A stretch of 64,000 nt of DNA from Dokdonia sp. 4H-3-7-5. Lineage in GTDB: Bacteria; Bacteroidota; Bacteroidia; Flavobacteriales; Flavobacteriaceae. The position numbers were made by a program, and so were the translations under genes. The stretch spans positions 1,872,501 through 1,936,500 of the forward strand of contig NC_015496.1 of assembly GCF_000212355.1 (NCBI RefSeq), in the 5' to 3' direction. The notes beneath the pieces were generated by a model. That model ran no database searches and was not told the DNA's origin. It saw nothing but the letters and a program-made list of their open reading frames with translations. This document shows positions 7,754 through 16,649 of this stretch, in pieces (the stretch's first letter is position 1; every line of letters starts with the position of its first letter).

Positions 7754-9621
7754 TAATAATTTATTTTAAAAGGCTTGCCACTCAATGGTTTAGCATATTC
7801 TTCCTCAAGGGTATGTGTGAGAATCCATTGTTCTAAATCCTTACGCGTTACTTCTCTGTTAATGTATTTTTCAATCATGAGAGATGCGATACGGCCACCG
7901 TAACGAGATCCCCAATACCCATTTTCTACAAAGATGGCAATAGCAATCTTTGGTTTGTCTTTAGGAGCAAAGGCTACAAAAGTAGAGTGGTCTGTAAGCT
8001 GTGTTGTTACTCCATCTATTTTAGCATAATTCTCTGCTGTACCTGTTTTACCTGAAATATCTATTCCAGGTACTTTTAAGTTTGCTGCAGTCCCATAATT
8101 GTACACATCATTGAGCCCTTGTATCACAGGTTCAAAGTGTTTTGCATCTATAGTGGTATAATTTTTCTGTTCAAATTGAGAAGGAATCGTGTCTTGTCCT
8201 TCTATTTTTTTTATGATGTGCGGTCTGTAAAACCAGCCTCTATTTGCAATAGTTGCTGTAAAGTGTGCCATTTGCATTGGAGTAAGTGCAACTTCCCCTT
8301 GTCCAATAGAGTTAGATAATGTTGCAGCACTTCCCCATCTTCTATTAGGGTAATCATGGATTTTGTTATAGTATGAAGCCCCTGGAATGAAACCTGGTCT
8401 TCCTATAGGTAAGTCATAACCCATAAAATCTCCTAGTCCAAAACTCTTAAGGTGGCCTTGCCATGCAGCAATACCTTCTTGTGGCGTATCGTATTTATTG
8501 AGAGTATTTAAGTAAGCAGTTCCAAAGTAGGCATTACAAGAGTAAGCAATACCACTGATCATTTGTACTGGACTTTTATGGTGGTGACACCCAAAGGTCC
8601 TTCCTCTACCATATCTCATTCCTCCATTACAATACACTCTATCATCAAGACCAATCGCTCCTTCTTGGAGTGCAATGAGTCCCGTAAGTGCTTTAAAAGG
8701 TGATCCTGGCGCATATTCTCCTAGCAATGCTCTGTCATAAAGAGGCTTTGCAATAGAGTCGTTATCAAGTTTTGAATAATTTTTAGATCGCTCACGACCT
8801 ACCATTAAAGCAGGGTCATAATTGGGAGCAGCCACAAGTGCTAGAATTTCTCCAGTAGATGGCTCAATGGCTACAATGCCACCGCGCTTACCTTGCATTA
8901 ATTCTTCTCCATATTTTTGAAGTTCAGAATCTATGGTAAGATATATATTCTTTCCTTCTTCAGGTTCTTGATCAAGTGTGCCTTCTTTGTAAGGGCCTAT
9001 AACACGATTAAATCGATCTTTTTGAAGGTATTTGATCCCTTTTTTTCCTCTTAGGAGCTCTTCATATTTTTGTTCAACACCTTGTCGTCCTATTAAATCT
9101 CCGCTTATATAGTAAGGCTGTTTATCAATAATCCCTTGGTGTACTTCTTGGATGTATCCAAGAAAGTTTGCGCCAAAGTCTATCTGATAGTCACGTAATG
9201 ATCTTTTCTGGATAAAGAAGCCTTCAAACTTGCGCATTTGCTCGCCTAAGTATGCAAATTCTTCTTGTGACATAGTAGGCACTATAACAGAAGGATGCCT
9301 AGGAGAATAATGTATTGCCTTGTTAAGTTGTTTTACAAGTTTTTCTTTATCAATATTTAATAATGAGCATAGCTTGAGCGTGTCAAAAGGTTTGATTTCT
9401 CTAGGTATAGCCATTAAATCATATGATGGCTGGTTAGAAACTAAAAGTTCTCCATAGCGGTCATAAATACGACCACGTTGTGGGATTTCAAATTGTTGCT
9501 TTATAGCGTTACTCTCAGATAAAACAGCTGCAGAGGTGTCATACACCTGCAGATAAAATAGTCTAGCAATAAAGAGTACACCAGTAGTAAGAACAATAAA
9601 GAGGAGTAGTAATTTTCTCAT
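7753..9621 (-). CDS. mrdA: Penicillin-binding protein 2 (elongasome transpeptidase)
   Basis: This 622-residue class B PBP cross-links peptidoglycan as RodA's partner. One N-terminal membrane anchor (residues 3-25) precedes a dimerisation/pedestal domain containing RGRIYDRYGELL and a C-terminal transpeptidase domain. Active-site motifs are SPFK with Ser307 and Lys310, SCN at 361-363 and KTG at 525-527. The gene overlaps mreD upstream and rodA downstream by a few bases. The His-rich loop GCHHHKS near 344-350 is unusual to the eye but lies outside the catalytic motifs. Confidence 0.96.
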   Translation of the reverse strand: MRKLLLLFIVLTTGVLFIARLFYLQVYDTSAAVLSESNAIKQQFEIPQRGRIYDRYGELLVSNQPSYDLMAIPREIKPFDTLKLCSLLNIDKEKLVKQLNKAIHYSPRHPSVIVPTMSQEEFAYLGEQMRKFEGFFIQKRSLRDYQIDFGANFLGYIQEVHQGIIDKQPYYISGDLIGRQGVEQKYEELLRGKKGIKYLQKDRFNRVIGPYKEGTLDQEPEEGKNIYLTIDSELQKYGEELMQGKRGGIVAIEPSTGEILALVAAPNYDPALMVGRERSKNYSKLDNDSIAKPLYDRALLGEYAPGSPFKALTGLIALQEGAIGLDDRVYCNGGMRYGRGRTFGCHHHKSPVQMISGIAYSCNAYFGTAYLNTLNKYDTPQEGIAAWQGHLKSFGLGDFMGYDLPIGRPGFIPGASYYNKIHDYPNRRWGSAATLSNSIGQGEVALTPMQMAHFTATIANRGWFYRPHIIKKIEGQDTIPSQFEQKNYTTIDAKHFEPVIQGLNDVYNYGTAANLKVPGIDISGKTGTAENYAKIDGVTTQLTDHSTFVAFAPKDKPKIAIAIFVENGYWGSRYGGRIASLMIEKYINREVTRKDLEQWILTHTLEEEYAKPLSGKPFKINY

Positions 9622-10124
9622 TCGTTACGGCTGCTGAAAAGGATATTAAAAGTCAAACAAAGTATAATAGTAAAGATACTAGTGACTAACGTTTTGTTTA
9701 AGGTGTAGAGTATATTACTTATGTTAAATACCTCTAGTAAAAACAATACTAAATGGTGAATGAGCACCATTATAGAAATAAAGATGAATCGCTCGTAAAA
9801 ACTCACCTTAGATAATTTTATGGCATTGTACTCATAACTTACTCCAAAAGAAAATCGTAAAGCAACTGGCCTAAGGTATGCCAGGAAGAGGCAAGCTGCC
9901 GCATGCACACCGCCACTGTTACCAAACATATCCATCGTAAGTCCCGTTAAGAAGGCGATAAAAATATATAACGCTCTATTAGCTGTAAATGGAAAGACTA
10001 ATAGAAACAAGACGTAAGGGTAGGGATTGATGTACCCAAAGAGATTTACATTATTAAAAATATAAATCTGCACAATCATGAGTGCTACAAACCTAGCAAT
10101 ATTTACAGAGACACTATTCTTCAT
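9618..10124 (-). CDS. mreD: Rod-shape determining protein MreD
   Basis: This 168-residue integral membrane protein has about five helices and FLTGLTMDMFGNSGGVHAA, an MreD-like segment. Sequence conservation in MreD is weak, so the call rests on size, topology and position between mreC and PBP2. It overlaps mreC by 11 bases and PBP2 by 4 bases, indicating tight translational coupling within the elongasome operon. Confidence 0.9.
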   Translation of the reverse strand: MKNSVSVNIARFVALMIVQIYIFNNVNLFGYINPYPYVLFLLVFPFTANRALYIFIAFLTGLTMDMFGNSGGVHAAACLFLAYLRPVALRFSFGVSYEYNAIKLSKVSFYERFIFISIMVLIHHLVLFLLEVFNISNILYTLNKTLVTSIFTIILCLTFNILFSSRNE

Positions 10125-10959
10125 CTTGCTGTGTTTCTAGTGCTATGATTTCCTTCTTATAGCTATTTTCTACCACATACACATGACCTAGATTAGTCAT
10201 GTCATTAATAAGTTTAATAGATAATGTATAGAAGTTTTTACTTGGATCTAATACAAACTCGTTTACTGTACCTATAGGAATCCCTTTCGGGAAAATTGCC
10301 GATTTCCCACTGGTTTCTATGGTATCACCTAGTTTTACAGGTGCTTGCTGTTGCATATCAATAACCTGAACGATATTTGGGTCCTCACCATCCCATTGCA
10401 TTGTCCCAAAATGTTCCGACGCTCTTAACTTTGCACTTGTGGTAAAGTTAGAATTGAGAATAGATAATACGGTACTGTAACCAGAAGATGTTTTATCAAT
10501 AATACCTACGATTCCTTTGCTAGTGATTACTCCTTGGTCTTTGTGAATACTATCTTGTGACCCACCTAAAAGAGTAATAAAATTATCTGTCTTTGCATAG
10601 TTGTTATTGAGAACCTTTGCAGGAATGTAGGAGAATTTTCGCAGACTATCTGACGGGATAGGTGATGTTATGTCTGTGAGAACTTCAAGGTCAAGATTAT
10701 CCTCGTTAGGTGATTTCAACATTTCGCGTAAGCGGGCATTCTCTTCTAGAAGCTGTTTATTGTAAGTCTTTAGTTTAAAATAATCTTGAACACTAGTTAC
10801 AGATCCATAAATGCCACCCGTAAACCAGTTTGCAGAGTTTACAAATTTACTACGGTGATAAGAATGAGATTGTATGGTAAAAACAAGCGACAGCATTAGT
10901 AAAAATGCAAACAGCAGGAAGTGCTTGTTCCTGATCAAGAAATTGATAATCTGATGCAT
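10114..10959 (-). CDS. mreC: Rod-shape determining protein MreC
   Basis: This 281-residue protein has one N-terminal membrane helix (about 12-32), a coiled coil (about 60-85, rich in LLEENARLREM) and a periplasmic beta domain. The conserved stretch VITSKGIVGIIDKTSSGYSTV and the later FPKGIPIGTV identify MreC, which links MreB inside to PBP2 outside. The start lies 14 bases downstream of the mreB stop. C-terminal ETQQDEE is acidic and short. Confidence 0.95.
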   Translation of the reverse strand: MHQIINFLIRNKHFLLFAFLLMLSLVFTIQSHSYHRSKFVNSANWFTGGIYGSVTSVQDYFKLKTYNKQLLEENARLREMLKSPNEDNLDLEVLTDITSPIPSDSLRKFSYIPAKVLNNNYAKTDNFITLLGGSQDSIHKDQGVITSKGIVGIIDKTSSGYSTVLSILNSNFTTSAKLRASEHFGTMQWDGEDPNIVQVIDMQQQAPVKLGDTIETSGKSAIFPKGIPIGTVNEFVLDPSKNFYTLSIKLINDMTNLGHVYVVENSYKKEIIALETQQDEE

Positions 10960-10973
10960 AACTTAAGAGTTTT

Positions 10974-12002
10974 CTATTTAATGAGAACGCTCTTATACTT
11001 CGCAATATTTTTTAGGCATATTCCAGTACCTCGTACTACAGCCCTAAGCGGATCTTCGGCAATATAAACAGGTAAGTCTGTTTTTTGAGAAAGACGCTTG
11101 TCAAGACCTCGTAACATAGATCCTCCACCAGCAAGGTAGATTCCTGTGTTATAAATATCGGCAGCGAGTTCTGGAGGAGTTTGAGATAATGTTTCCATTA
11201 CCGCATCCTCTATACGAAGTATAGATTTATCAAGTGCCTTTGCAATCTCGCGATAGCTTATTTGCACTTGTTTAGGTTTACCTGTAAGAAGATCACGTCC
11301 TTGAACGCTCATTTCCTCTGGCGGAACTTCAAGATCCTCTGTAGCGGCACCTATTTGTATTTTAATTTTTTCGGCACTGCGTTCACCTACATAGAGGTTG
11401 TGCTGGGTGCGCATGTAATAAATGATGTCATTTGTAAATACATCACCGGCAATTTTTACAGACTTATCACAAACAATTCCTCCTAGAGCAATCACCGCAA
11501 TTTCTGTAGTACCACCACCTATATCTACAATCATGTTACCCTTAGGTTGCATGATGTCTACACCTATACCTATGGCCGCAGCCATAGGCTCGTGTATTAA
11601 GTAAACTTCTTTTCCATTTACACGCTCTGCACTTTCTTTTACTGCTCGCATCTCTACTTCTGTAATTCCAGAAGGAATACAAATCACCATGCGCAATGCT
11701 GGTGGAAAGAATTTCTTTTTAAGCGCAGGGATTTCTTTAATGAACATCGCAATCATTTGTTCACTCGCGTCAAAATCTGCAATTACACCATCCTTAAGAG
11801 GTCTAATTGTCTTGATATTTTCATGCGTTTTCCCCTGCATTTGAGCAGCTTCCTTACCTACAGCTATGATTTTTTTGGTCGTCCTATCCCTAGCAACTAT
11901 GGAGGGGCTATCTACCACTACCTTGTCGTTGTGAATAATCAGTGTGTTTGCGGTACCGAGGTCAATTGCTATATCTTCGGTTAAAAAATCAAAAAATCCC
12001 AT
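10974..12002 (-). CDS. mreB: Rod-shape determining protein MreB (actin-like)
   Basis: This 342-residue actin-fold ATPase forms the cytoplasmic filaments that guide side-wall synthesis. Phosphate-1 motif DLGTANTLI is near residues 14-24, phosphate-2 DIGGGTTEIAVIALGG near 165, and the adenosine motif GIYLAGGGSMLRGLD near 287-301. The N-terminus MGFFDFLTEDIAIDLGTAN includes the short amphipathic stretch used for membrane contact. It is the first mre gene, 109 bases downstream of purH, with an iterated palindrome in the gap. Confidence 0.98.
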   Translation of the reverse strand: MGFFDFLTEDIAIDLGTANTLIIHNDKVVVDSPSIVARDRTTKKIIAVGKEAAQMQGKTHENIKTIRPLKDGVIADFDASEQMIAMFIKEIPALKKKFFPPALRMVICIPSGITEVEMRAVKESAERVNGKEVYLIHEPMAAAIGIGVDIMQPKGNMIVDIGGGTTEIAVIALGGIVCDKSVKIAGDVFTNDIIYYMRTQHNLYVGERSAEKIKIQIGAATEDLEVPPEEMSVQGRDLLTGKPKQVQISYREIAKALDKSILRIEDAVMETLSQTPPELAADIYNTGIYLAGGGSMLRGLDKRLSQKTDLPVYIAEDPLRAVVRGTGICLKNIAKYKSVLIK

Positions 12003-12075
12003 AGGGTTATTGTGGAGGTATTAAATGTTAGCAGTTACGCGTTTGTATAAATGTACAAATATTAAAGGGTAAAAT

Positions 12076-12095
12076 TACGCTTTCGCGAAAGCGTA
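12076..12095. repeat. Iterated palindrome copy 4 (purH-mreB gap), perfect 20-mer
   Basis: Perfect full-length form TACGCTTTCGCGAAAGCGTA, in the gap between purH and mreB. Confidence 0.95.
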
Positions 12096-12111
12096 CTCCC
12101 TTAAACTTATA

Positions 12112-13644
12112 TTAATGTTTAAAATGTCTTGTTCCCGTCATTACCATTGAGATATTGTGCTCATTACAGTAATCAATTGTAAGTTGATCTTTAATAGATC
12201 CACCAGGTTGAATTACCGATGTGATACCCGCATTATCTGCAATCTCAACACAGTCTGGAAATGGGAAAAATGCATCACTTGCCATTACAGATCCTTTAAG
12301 ATCAAAACCAAATGAGGTTGCTTTATCAATAGCTTGTCTTAAGGCATCAACTCTAGAAGTTTGACCTGTACCACTTGCACAAAGTTGTTTGTTCTTTGCA
12401 AGTACAATGGTATTAGATTTTGTGTGCTTACATATTTTTGAAGCAAACAGTAAATCTTCTATCTCCTTATCTGTAGGAGCGGTAGTTGTTGCGTTTGTTA
12501 AATTTTCCTTCACATCTGTCTTGTTATCGCGACCTTGAACGAGTGTTCCGTTAAGGCAAGTGCGCACGGTTGTCTCAGGTAATACGATATTTTTGAGCGT
12601 AAGGACTATCCTGTTTTTCTTTCCTTTTAAAATTTCTAGTGCATCTGCATCGTAAGACGGCGCTATCACTACCTCACAGAATAATTTATGAATTTCATTT
12701 GCAGTCGAAATATCTATGTTTCCATTTGCAATTAACACTCCGCCAAAGGCAGAAGTAGGATCTCCAGCAAGAGCGTCTACATATGCTTGGTGCATAGTGT
12801 CACGCTGTGCAAAACCACATGCATTGTTGTGTTTAAGAATAGCAAACGTAGGTGCTTCTCCTTGAAATTCTGAAATTAAGTTTACAGCAGCATCTACATC
12901 AAGCAGGTTGTTGTATGATAATTCTTTACCGTGAAGCTTCTCAAAAACTTCATCAAAATCTCCAAAGAAAAATCCTTTTTGATGCGGATTTTCTCCATAT
13001 CTAAGTGCTTTCCCTTCATTTTTACTATGTCTAAGTACTGGGATTTCTTGGTCTGTATTGAAATAATTGAAGATCGCAGTATCGTAATGAGAAGAAACGG
13101 CAAAACTCTTTGCTGCAAAACGTTTTCTCTGTGCAATAGTAGTACTTCCGTTTCCTGTAGTAATAATGTCAAGAACCTCTGCATAGTCTTCCATAGAAGA
13201 TACACATAAGGTGTCTTTAAAGTTTTTTGCTGCAGCACGTATAAGTGAAATACCACCTATATCTATTTTTTCTATAATATCTTGTTCTGGCGCGCCAGAA
13301 GCTACTGTTTTTTCAAAAGGGTATAAATCTACAATCACAAGATCAAGCTGCGGAATTTCAAATTCTTCCATTTCCTTTACATCTCCTTCGTGATCTTGAC
13401 GGTTTAAAATTCCTCCAAAAACTTTAGGGTGTAATGTTTTTACACGACCACCTAAGATAGAAGGGTAAGAAGTCACATCCTCGACAGGTACAACTGGGAT
13501 TCCTAAATCTTTAATAAACTTCTCTGTTCCACCAGTAGAATAAAGGGTTACTCCTTGTTCGTGTAGCTTTTGAACGATAGGGGCTAAGCCGTCTTTATGG
13601 AATACTGAAATTAGTGCTGCGCCTATTTTTTTTGTTGTGCTCAT
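12112..13644 (-). CDS. purH: Bifunctional AICAR transformylase / IMP cyclohydrolase PurH
   Basis: This 510-residue enzyme catalyses the last two steps of purine synthesis (AICAR to FAICAR to IMP). The N-terminal MGS-like cyclohydrolase domain begins ISVFHKDGLAPIVQKL and contains YSTGGT and GGRVKTLHPKVFGGIL. The C-terminal transformylase domain has RYGENPHQ, KHNNACG (catalytic Lys-His pair) and the final DAFFPFPDCVE. Length is normal for the family. It precedes mreB on the same strand. Co-transcription with mreB is possible, though the gap holds a palindrome. Confidence 0.98.
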   Translation of the reverse strand: MSTTKKIGAALISVFHKDGLAPIVQKLHEQGVTLYSTGGTEKFIKDLGIPVVPVEDVTSYPSILGGRVKTLHPKVFGGILNRQDHEGDVKEMEEFEIPQLDLVIVDLYPFEKTVASGAPEQDIIEKIDIGGISLIRAAAKNFKDTLCVSSMEDYAEVLDIITTGNGSTTIAQRKRFAAKSFAVSSHYDTAIFNYFNTDQEIPVLRHSKNEGKALRYGENPHQKGFFFGDFDEVFEKLHGKELSYNNLLDVDAAVNLISEFQGEAPTFAILKHNNACGFAQRDTMHQAYVDALAGDPTSAFGGVLIANGNIDISTANEIHKLFCEVVIAPSYDADALEILKGKKNRIVLTLKNIVLPETTVRTCLNGTLVQGRDNKTDVKENLTNATTTAPTDKEIEDLLFASKICKHTKSNTIVLAKNKQLCASGTGQTSRVDALRQAIDKATSFGFDLKGSVMASDAFFPFPDCVEIADNAGITSVIQPGGSIKDQLTIDYCNEHNISMVMTGTRHFKH

Positions 13645-13814
13645 TGTGAGAAAATTAATAGATTTTGGTTGATCCTAAATGGATGGGTTTTAAAAGCTTC
13701 AAAAATAGGTATTTCAACCCTTTTTGTTTGGGGTTTCTATTAACAAATTGACATGACTTTGTAACAATTTTTAGTGTGTGGCGTCTTACTCGTATCTTTA
13801 GATAAAATCAATCA

Positions 13815-15077
13815 ATGCTAATATATTTAAGAGCCTTAGGGGAGAGTTTTAGATTTGCTGTAAATGCATTGCGCAATAACAAGCTTCGTACGTTTCTCTC
13901 TTTGATGGGAGTTACGGTTGGGATTTTCTCAATTATTGGGGTTCTCGCAGCGGTAGATTCGCTTGAAAAAGACATTAAGGGAAGTCTTTCTTCTCTAGAT
14001 CAGGAGAGTATGATTATCGCTCATATCTCCTTTGGACCTACAGAAGTTCCGCGCTGGAAGCGAGAGCGTTTTCCGCTTGTTACTTATGAGGATTACCAGA
14101 ACTTACAGCGTAACCTGCCTGGCTTAGGTGCTATAAACTACACGATGTCTATTCCTTCACAAAAGATTAGTTATGAAGGGAAAGTGGTAGAGAGTGTTCA
14201 AGTAGATAATGCAACCGAAGGGCTTTTTGAGATAGAAAAACTAGAATTTGAAGATGGACGCTTTTTTAATGAGCAAGAGTCTATAAATGGAGTGCCCGTT
14301 GCAATCATAGGATCTGTTTTGCGTGATAACCTTTTTGGAGAAGGTGTAGATCCAATAGGGAAACAAATAAAAACTTTAAGCAGGAAGTTTACAATCATTG
14401 GAGTTCTCAAGAAGCAAGGTATTAATGCCTTTGGAGATTCTAAGGATGAGAAAATAGTAATTCCAGTAAATATTATAAGACGTATTTATGGCGATAATAA
14501 TAGATCTACTTTCCCTACAATGACAATCGTACCTGCAGAGGGTGAGGATGCAGATGAATTCTACGCTATCGCCGAACAGAAAATGAGAGCAGGTAGGTCT
14601 ATAAAAGCTGGGGAAACTAGTGATTTCTTCATCAATAGACTTAGTGGTTTTACAGATGCTATTGATGGGATTATAGGTGTGCTTACTACAGTGGGCTGGT
14701 TAATTGGTGGCTTTGCACTACTAGTGGGTGGTTTCGGGATTGCAAATATTATGTTTGTGAGTGTCAAAGAGCGCACAAACCTCATAGGTATACAGAAGGC
14801 GCTAGGAGCAAAGCGCCGTTTCATCTTATTTCAGTTTTTATTTGAATCTGTATTGTTATCTATTTTTGGCGGATTTATTGGACTTGTTATGGTGCAGCTT
14901 ATAGTATGGCTGCTAGATGTCTCTAAGATTGCGGGAGACTTTGAATTTGTATTATCTTTTGATAATATTTTCTTAGGACTCTTCACAACATTTATCATAG
15001 GTATCATTGCAGGGATAATCCCAGCAATAGGAGCCTCACGACTAGATCCTGTAGAAGCAATAAGAACAGGGATGTAA
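13815..15077 (+). CDS. ABC transporter permease, MacB/FtsX type
   Basis: This 420-residue permease has an N-terminal membrane helix (about 20-50, LRTFLSLMGVTVGIFSII), a large periplasmic MacB-PCD domain (about 55-270) and three C-terminal helices of the FtsX domain containing GIANIMFVSVKERT-IGIQKALGA and the end motif PVEAIR. This architecture is of mechanotransmission exporters such as MacB/LolC. The matching ATPase is not beside it, so the substrate is unknown. It is transcribed divergently from purH and ends at a strong terminator. Confidence 0.92.
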   Translation: MLIYLRALGESFRFAVNALRNNKLRTFLSLMGVTVGIFSIIGVLAAVDSLEKDIKGSLSSLDQESMIIAHISFGPTEVPRWKRERFPLVTYEDYQNLQRNLPGLGAINYTMSIPSQKISYEGKVVESVQVDNATEGLFEIEKLEFEDGRFFNEQESINGVPVAIIGSVLRDNLFGEGVDPIGKQIKTLSRKFTIIGVLKKQGINAFGDSKDEKIVIPVNIIRRIYGDNNRSTFPTMTIVPAEGEDADEFYAIAEQKMRAGRSIKAGETSDFFINRLSGFTDAIDGIIGVLTTVGWLIGGFALLVGGFGIANIMFVSVKERTNLIGIQKALGAKRRFILFQFLFESVLLSIFGGFIGLVMVQLIVWLLDVSKIAGDFEFVLSFDNIFLGLFTTFIIGIIAGIIPAIGASRLDPVEAIRTGM

Positions 15078-15093
15078 TAGCTTTATATAATAT

Positions 15094-15133
15094 AAAAAAG
15101 CCCCAATTCTATATTTAGAATTGGGGCTTTTTA
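15094..15133. terminator. Bidirectional intrinsic terminator
   Basis: AAAAAGCCCCAATTCT pairs with AGAATTGGGGCTTTTT around a short loop. It sits between the convergent permease and GAF-domain genes. Confidence 0.94.
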
Positions 15134-15151
15134 ATTAGTGGAAGGTGCTTC

Positions 15152-15607
15152 TTACAGCAATGCTGCAACTTGCACATTTACAAACTCGAGGAAATCTTCG
15201 TCATCTTTTGTAAAAGGATCTACATGACTTGAGTCTATATCTATCTGCCCTATGTTTTTACCATCTTTAAATAATGGAATAACAATCTCACTTTTTACAG
15301 TGATAGAACAAGCGATATAATTGTCTTGCGCTTTTACGTCTGGCACTACAAAGTTTGCATTAGATTCTGCTACCTGACCACATATCCCTTTACCAAAAGG
15401 AATTACCGTGTGATCTGTAGGTTCTCCAGCAAATGCTTCTAGGTGTAATGTGCGCTTTTCATGGTTTGCCATGTAAAAACCTACCCAGTCATAATATTCT
15501 ATGCGCTCGCGCAATAACTCACATATTGCAGTCATTTTGCTTGTAGCGCTATCTTCTTTTTTATCCGCGATGCGGCTTACTTCTATTTTTAAATCTTCAA
15601 AAGCCAT
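15152..15607 (-). CDS. GAF-domain protein, free methionine-(R)-sulfoxide reductase-like
   Basis: This 151-residue single GAF domain matches the fRMsr (YebR/MsrC) pattern. It has WVGFYM at 41-46, GKGICGQ with Cys76, NYIACS with Cys100 and the closing SEIVIP and IGQIDIDS strands. fRMsr enzymes reduce free methionine sulfoxide with three cysteines. Cys76 and Cys100 correspond to the second and third (Cys100 being the catalytic one), while the first cysteine, expected near residue 64-66, is replaced in GEPTDHTVI. Activity with only one resolving cysteine is plausible but unproven. It is divergent from xrtF with only about 33 bases between them. Confidence 0.83.
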   Translation of the reverse strand: MAFEDLKIEVSRIADKKEDSATSKMTAICELLRERIEYYDWVGFYMANHEKRTLHLEAFAGEPTDHTVIPFGKGICGQVAESNANFVVPDVKAQDNYIACSITVKSEIVIPLFKDGKNIGQIDIDSSHVDPFTKDDEDFLEFVNVQVAALL

Positions 15608-15640
15608 TTTTCTTGTATTTTAGACGTTAAAATACGCCCC

Positions 15641-16189
15641 TTGCTTAAACTACTACGCAAATATAAGTCCGTACTTCGATTTCTCATTATCTTCATAGGA
15701 AGTTATTTGGTTTTTGTGGTGCTTTACCAACTATTTTTAACCTACGGAGGTAGTAGTCGCTATTTTCCCGACATTATTACACATACAGTTGCCAGACAAA
15801 GTCAATCTGTCATCACATCATTAGGTTATGACATGCAAGTGGTGCCAAGTAAATGGGAGCCTGCTATGAATCTCACAATGAATGGAAAAACGCTTGCTAG
15901 AGTTGTAGAAGGCTGTAATGCTGTAAGTGTAATGCTATTATTTATTTCATTCATGCTAGCATTCTTTGGTGATATGAAGCGTACGCTCTTATTCATTTTT
16001 GGAGGAGCAGCACTTATTTACGGGATGAATGTCTTGCGCATTGCATTACTTACCATAGGTATTTATGAGTATCCACAATATGCAGATGTACTTCATGGAA
16101 CCATCTTTCCGGCGGTAATTTATGGTACCGTGTTCTTATTATGGATAGGCTGGATCAATTCTTACAAAAAACCGGTGAAGGATGAATAA
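15641..16189 (+). CDS. xrtF: Exosortase family protein XrtF
   Basis: This 182-residue membrane protein has about five or six helices and the exosortase catalytic triad: Cys92 in VVEGCNAVSVM, Arg133 in MNVLRIALL and His152 in VLHGTIFPAV. Exosortases are presumed transpeptidases that cleave C-terminal sorting tags of exported proteins, and XrtF is the flavobacterial subtype. The best start is TTG at 15641; no in-frame ATG gives the full first helix. It overlaps the next gene by 8 bases. The target protein carrying the sorting tag is not in this window. Confidence 0.92.
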   Translation: MLKLLRKYKSVLRFLIIFIGSYLVFVVLYQLFLTYGGSSRYFPDIITHTVARQSQSVITSLGYDMQVVPSKWEPAMNLTMNGKTLARVVEGCNAVSVMLLFISFMLAFFGDMKRTLLFIFGGAALIYGMNVLRIALLTIGIYEYPQYADVLHGTIFPAVIYGTVFLLWIGWINSYKKPVKDE

Positions 16190-16613
16190 GTTAGTCCGCG
16201 TCCTGATAGGTGGATTGTTATTGTTGGGATTGTTGTATGTACGCTTTCGCGAAAGCGAACTATTCTACGATCCGCTTATTGATTACTTCCATGGTGATTA
16301 TCAGAATAAGGCATTGCCCGAACTAGCGCAAGGGAAGTTCTTTTTAAATGTACTCTTGAGGTATTTCATCAACATGCTACTGTCTCTCGGAATTTTATGG
16401 GCAGTTTTTACAGATAGGAGTATTTTAAAATTCACGAGTATATTTTACTTGATAGTTTTGGTGATATTATTATTGCCGTTTTACTACTTACTACATCATC
16501 ATAACCCTTCAGAATATCTGCCGTTATTCTACGTGCGTAGATTCTTAATACAGCCATTGTTGATTTTTCTCTTATTACCTGCTTTTTTTTATTACCGTAA
16601 GGTTGATAAATAG
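16182..16613 (+). CDS. Exosortase F system-associated membrane protein
   Basis: This 143-residue protein has four predicted helices. A conserved N-terminal segment (FYDPLIDYFHGDYQNKALP) and its position 8 bases overlapping xrtF identify the partner usually found with XrtF in flavobacteria. The RFRESELF stretch near residues 23-30 is encoded by a copy of the iterated palindrome, at the edge of the first helix. Its function is unknown; tight coupling suggests it works in the same sorting complex. Confidence 0.85.
   Translation: MNKLVRVLIGGLLLLGLLYVRFRESELFYDPLIDYFHGDYQNKALPELAQGKFFLNVLLRYFINMLLSLGILWAVFTDRSILKFTSIFYLIVLVILLLPFYYLLHHHNPSEYLPLFYVRRFLIQPLLIFLLLPAFFYYRKVDK
16240..16258. repeat. 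Iterated palindrome copy 5 (inside XrtF-partner gene)
   Basis: TACGCTTTCGCGAAAGCGA, read in a frame giving VRFRESE, different from the AFAKA frame of other coding copies. Confidence 0.9.
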
Positions 16614-16629
16614 GGTATGTGTATTTTTG
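16602..16629 (+). promoter_or_regulatory. Promoter of the DUF3347 gene
   Basis: TTG at 16603-16605 and TATTTTTG at 16622-16629 match the Bacteroidota -33 and -7 elements with 16 bases between them. Transcription would begin about 15 bases before the ATG at 16650. Confidence 0.6.
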
Positions 16630-16649
16630 TAGTCTAAACATGTTATAAG

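Noticed and set aside
10733-10745. TTCGCGTAAGCG inside mreC
   Set aside because: Only partial similarity to the palindrome; could be chance in coding sequence.
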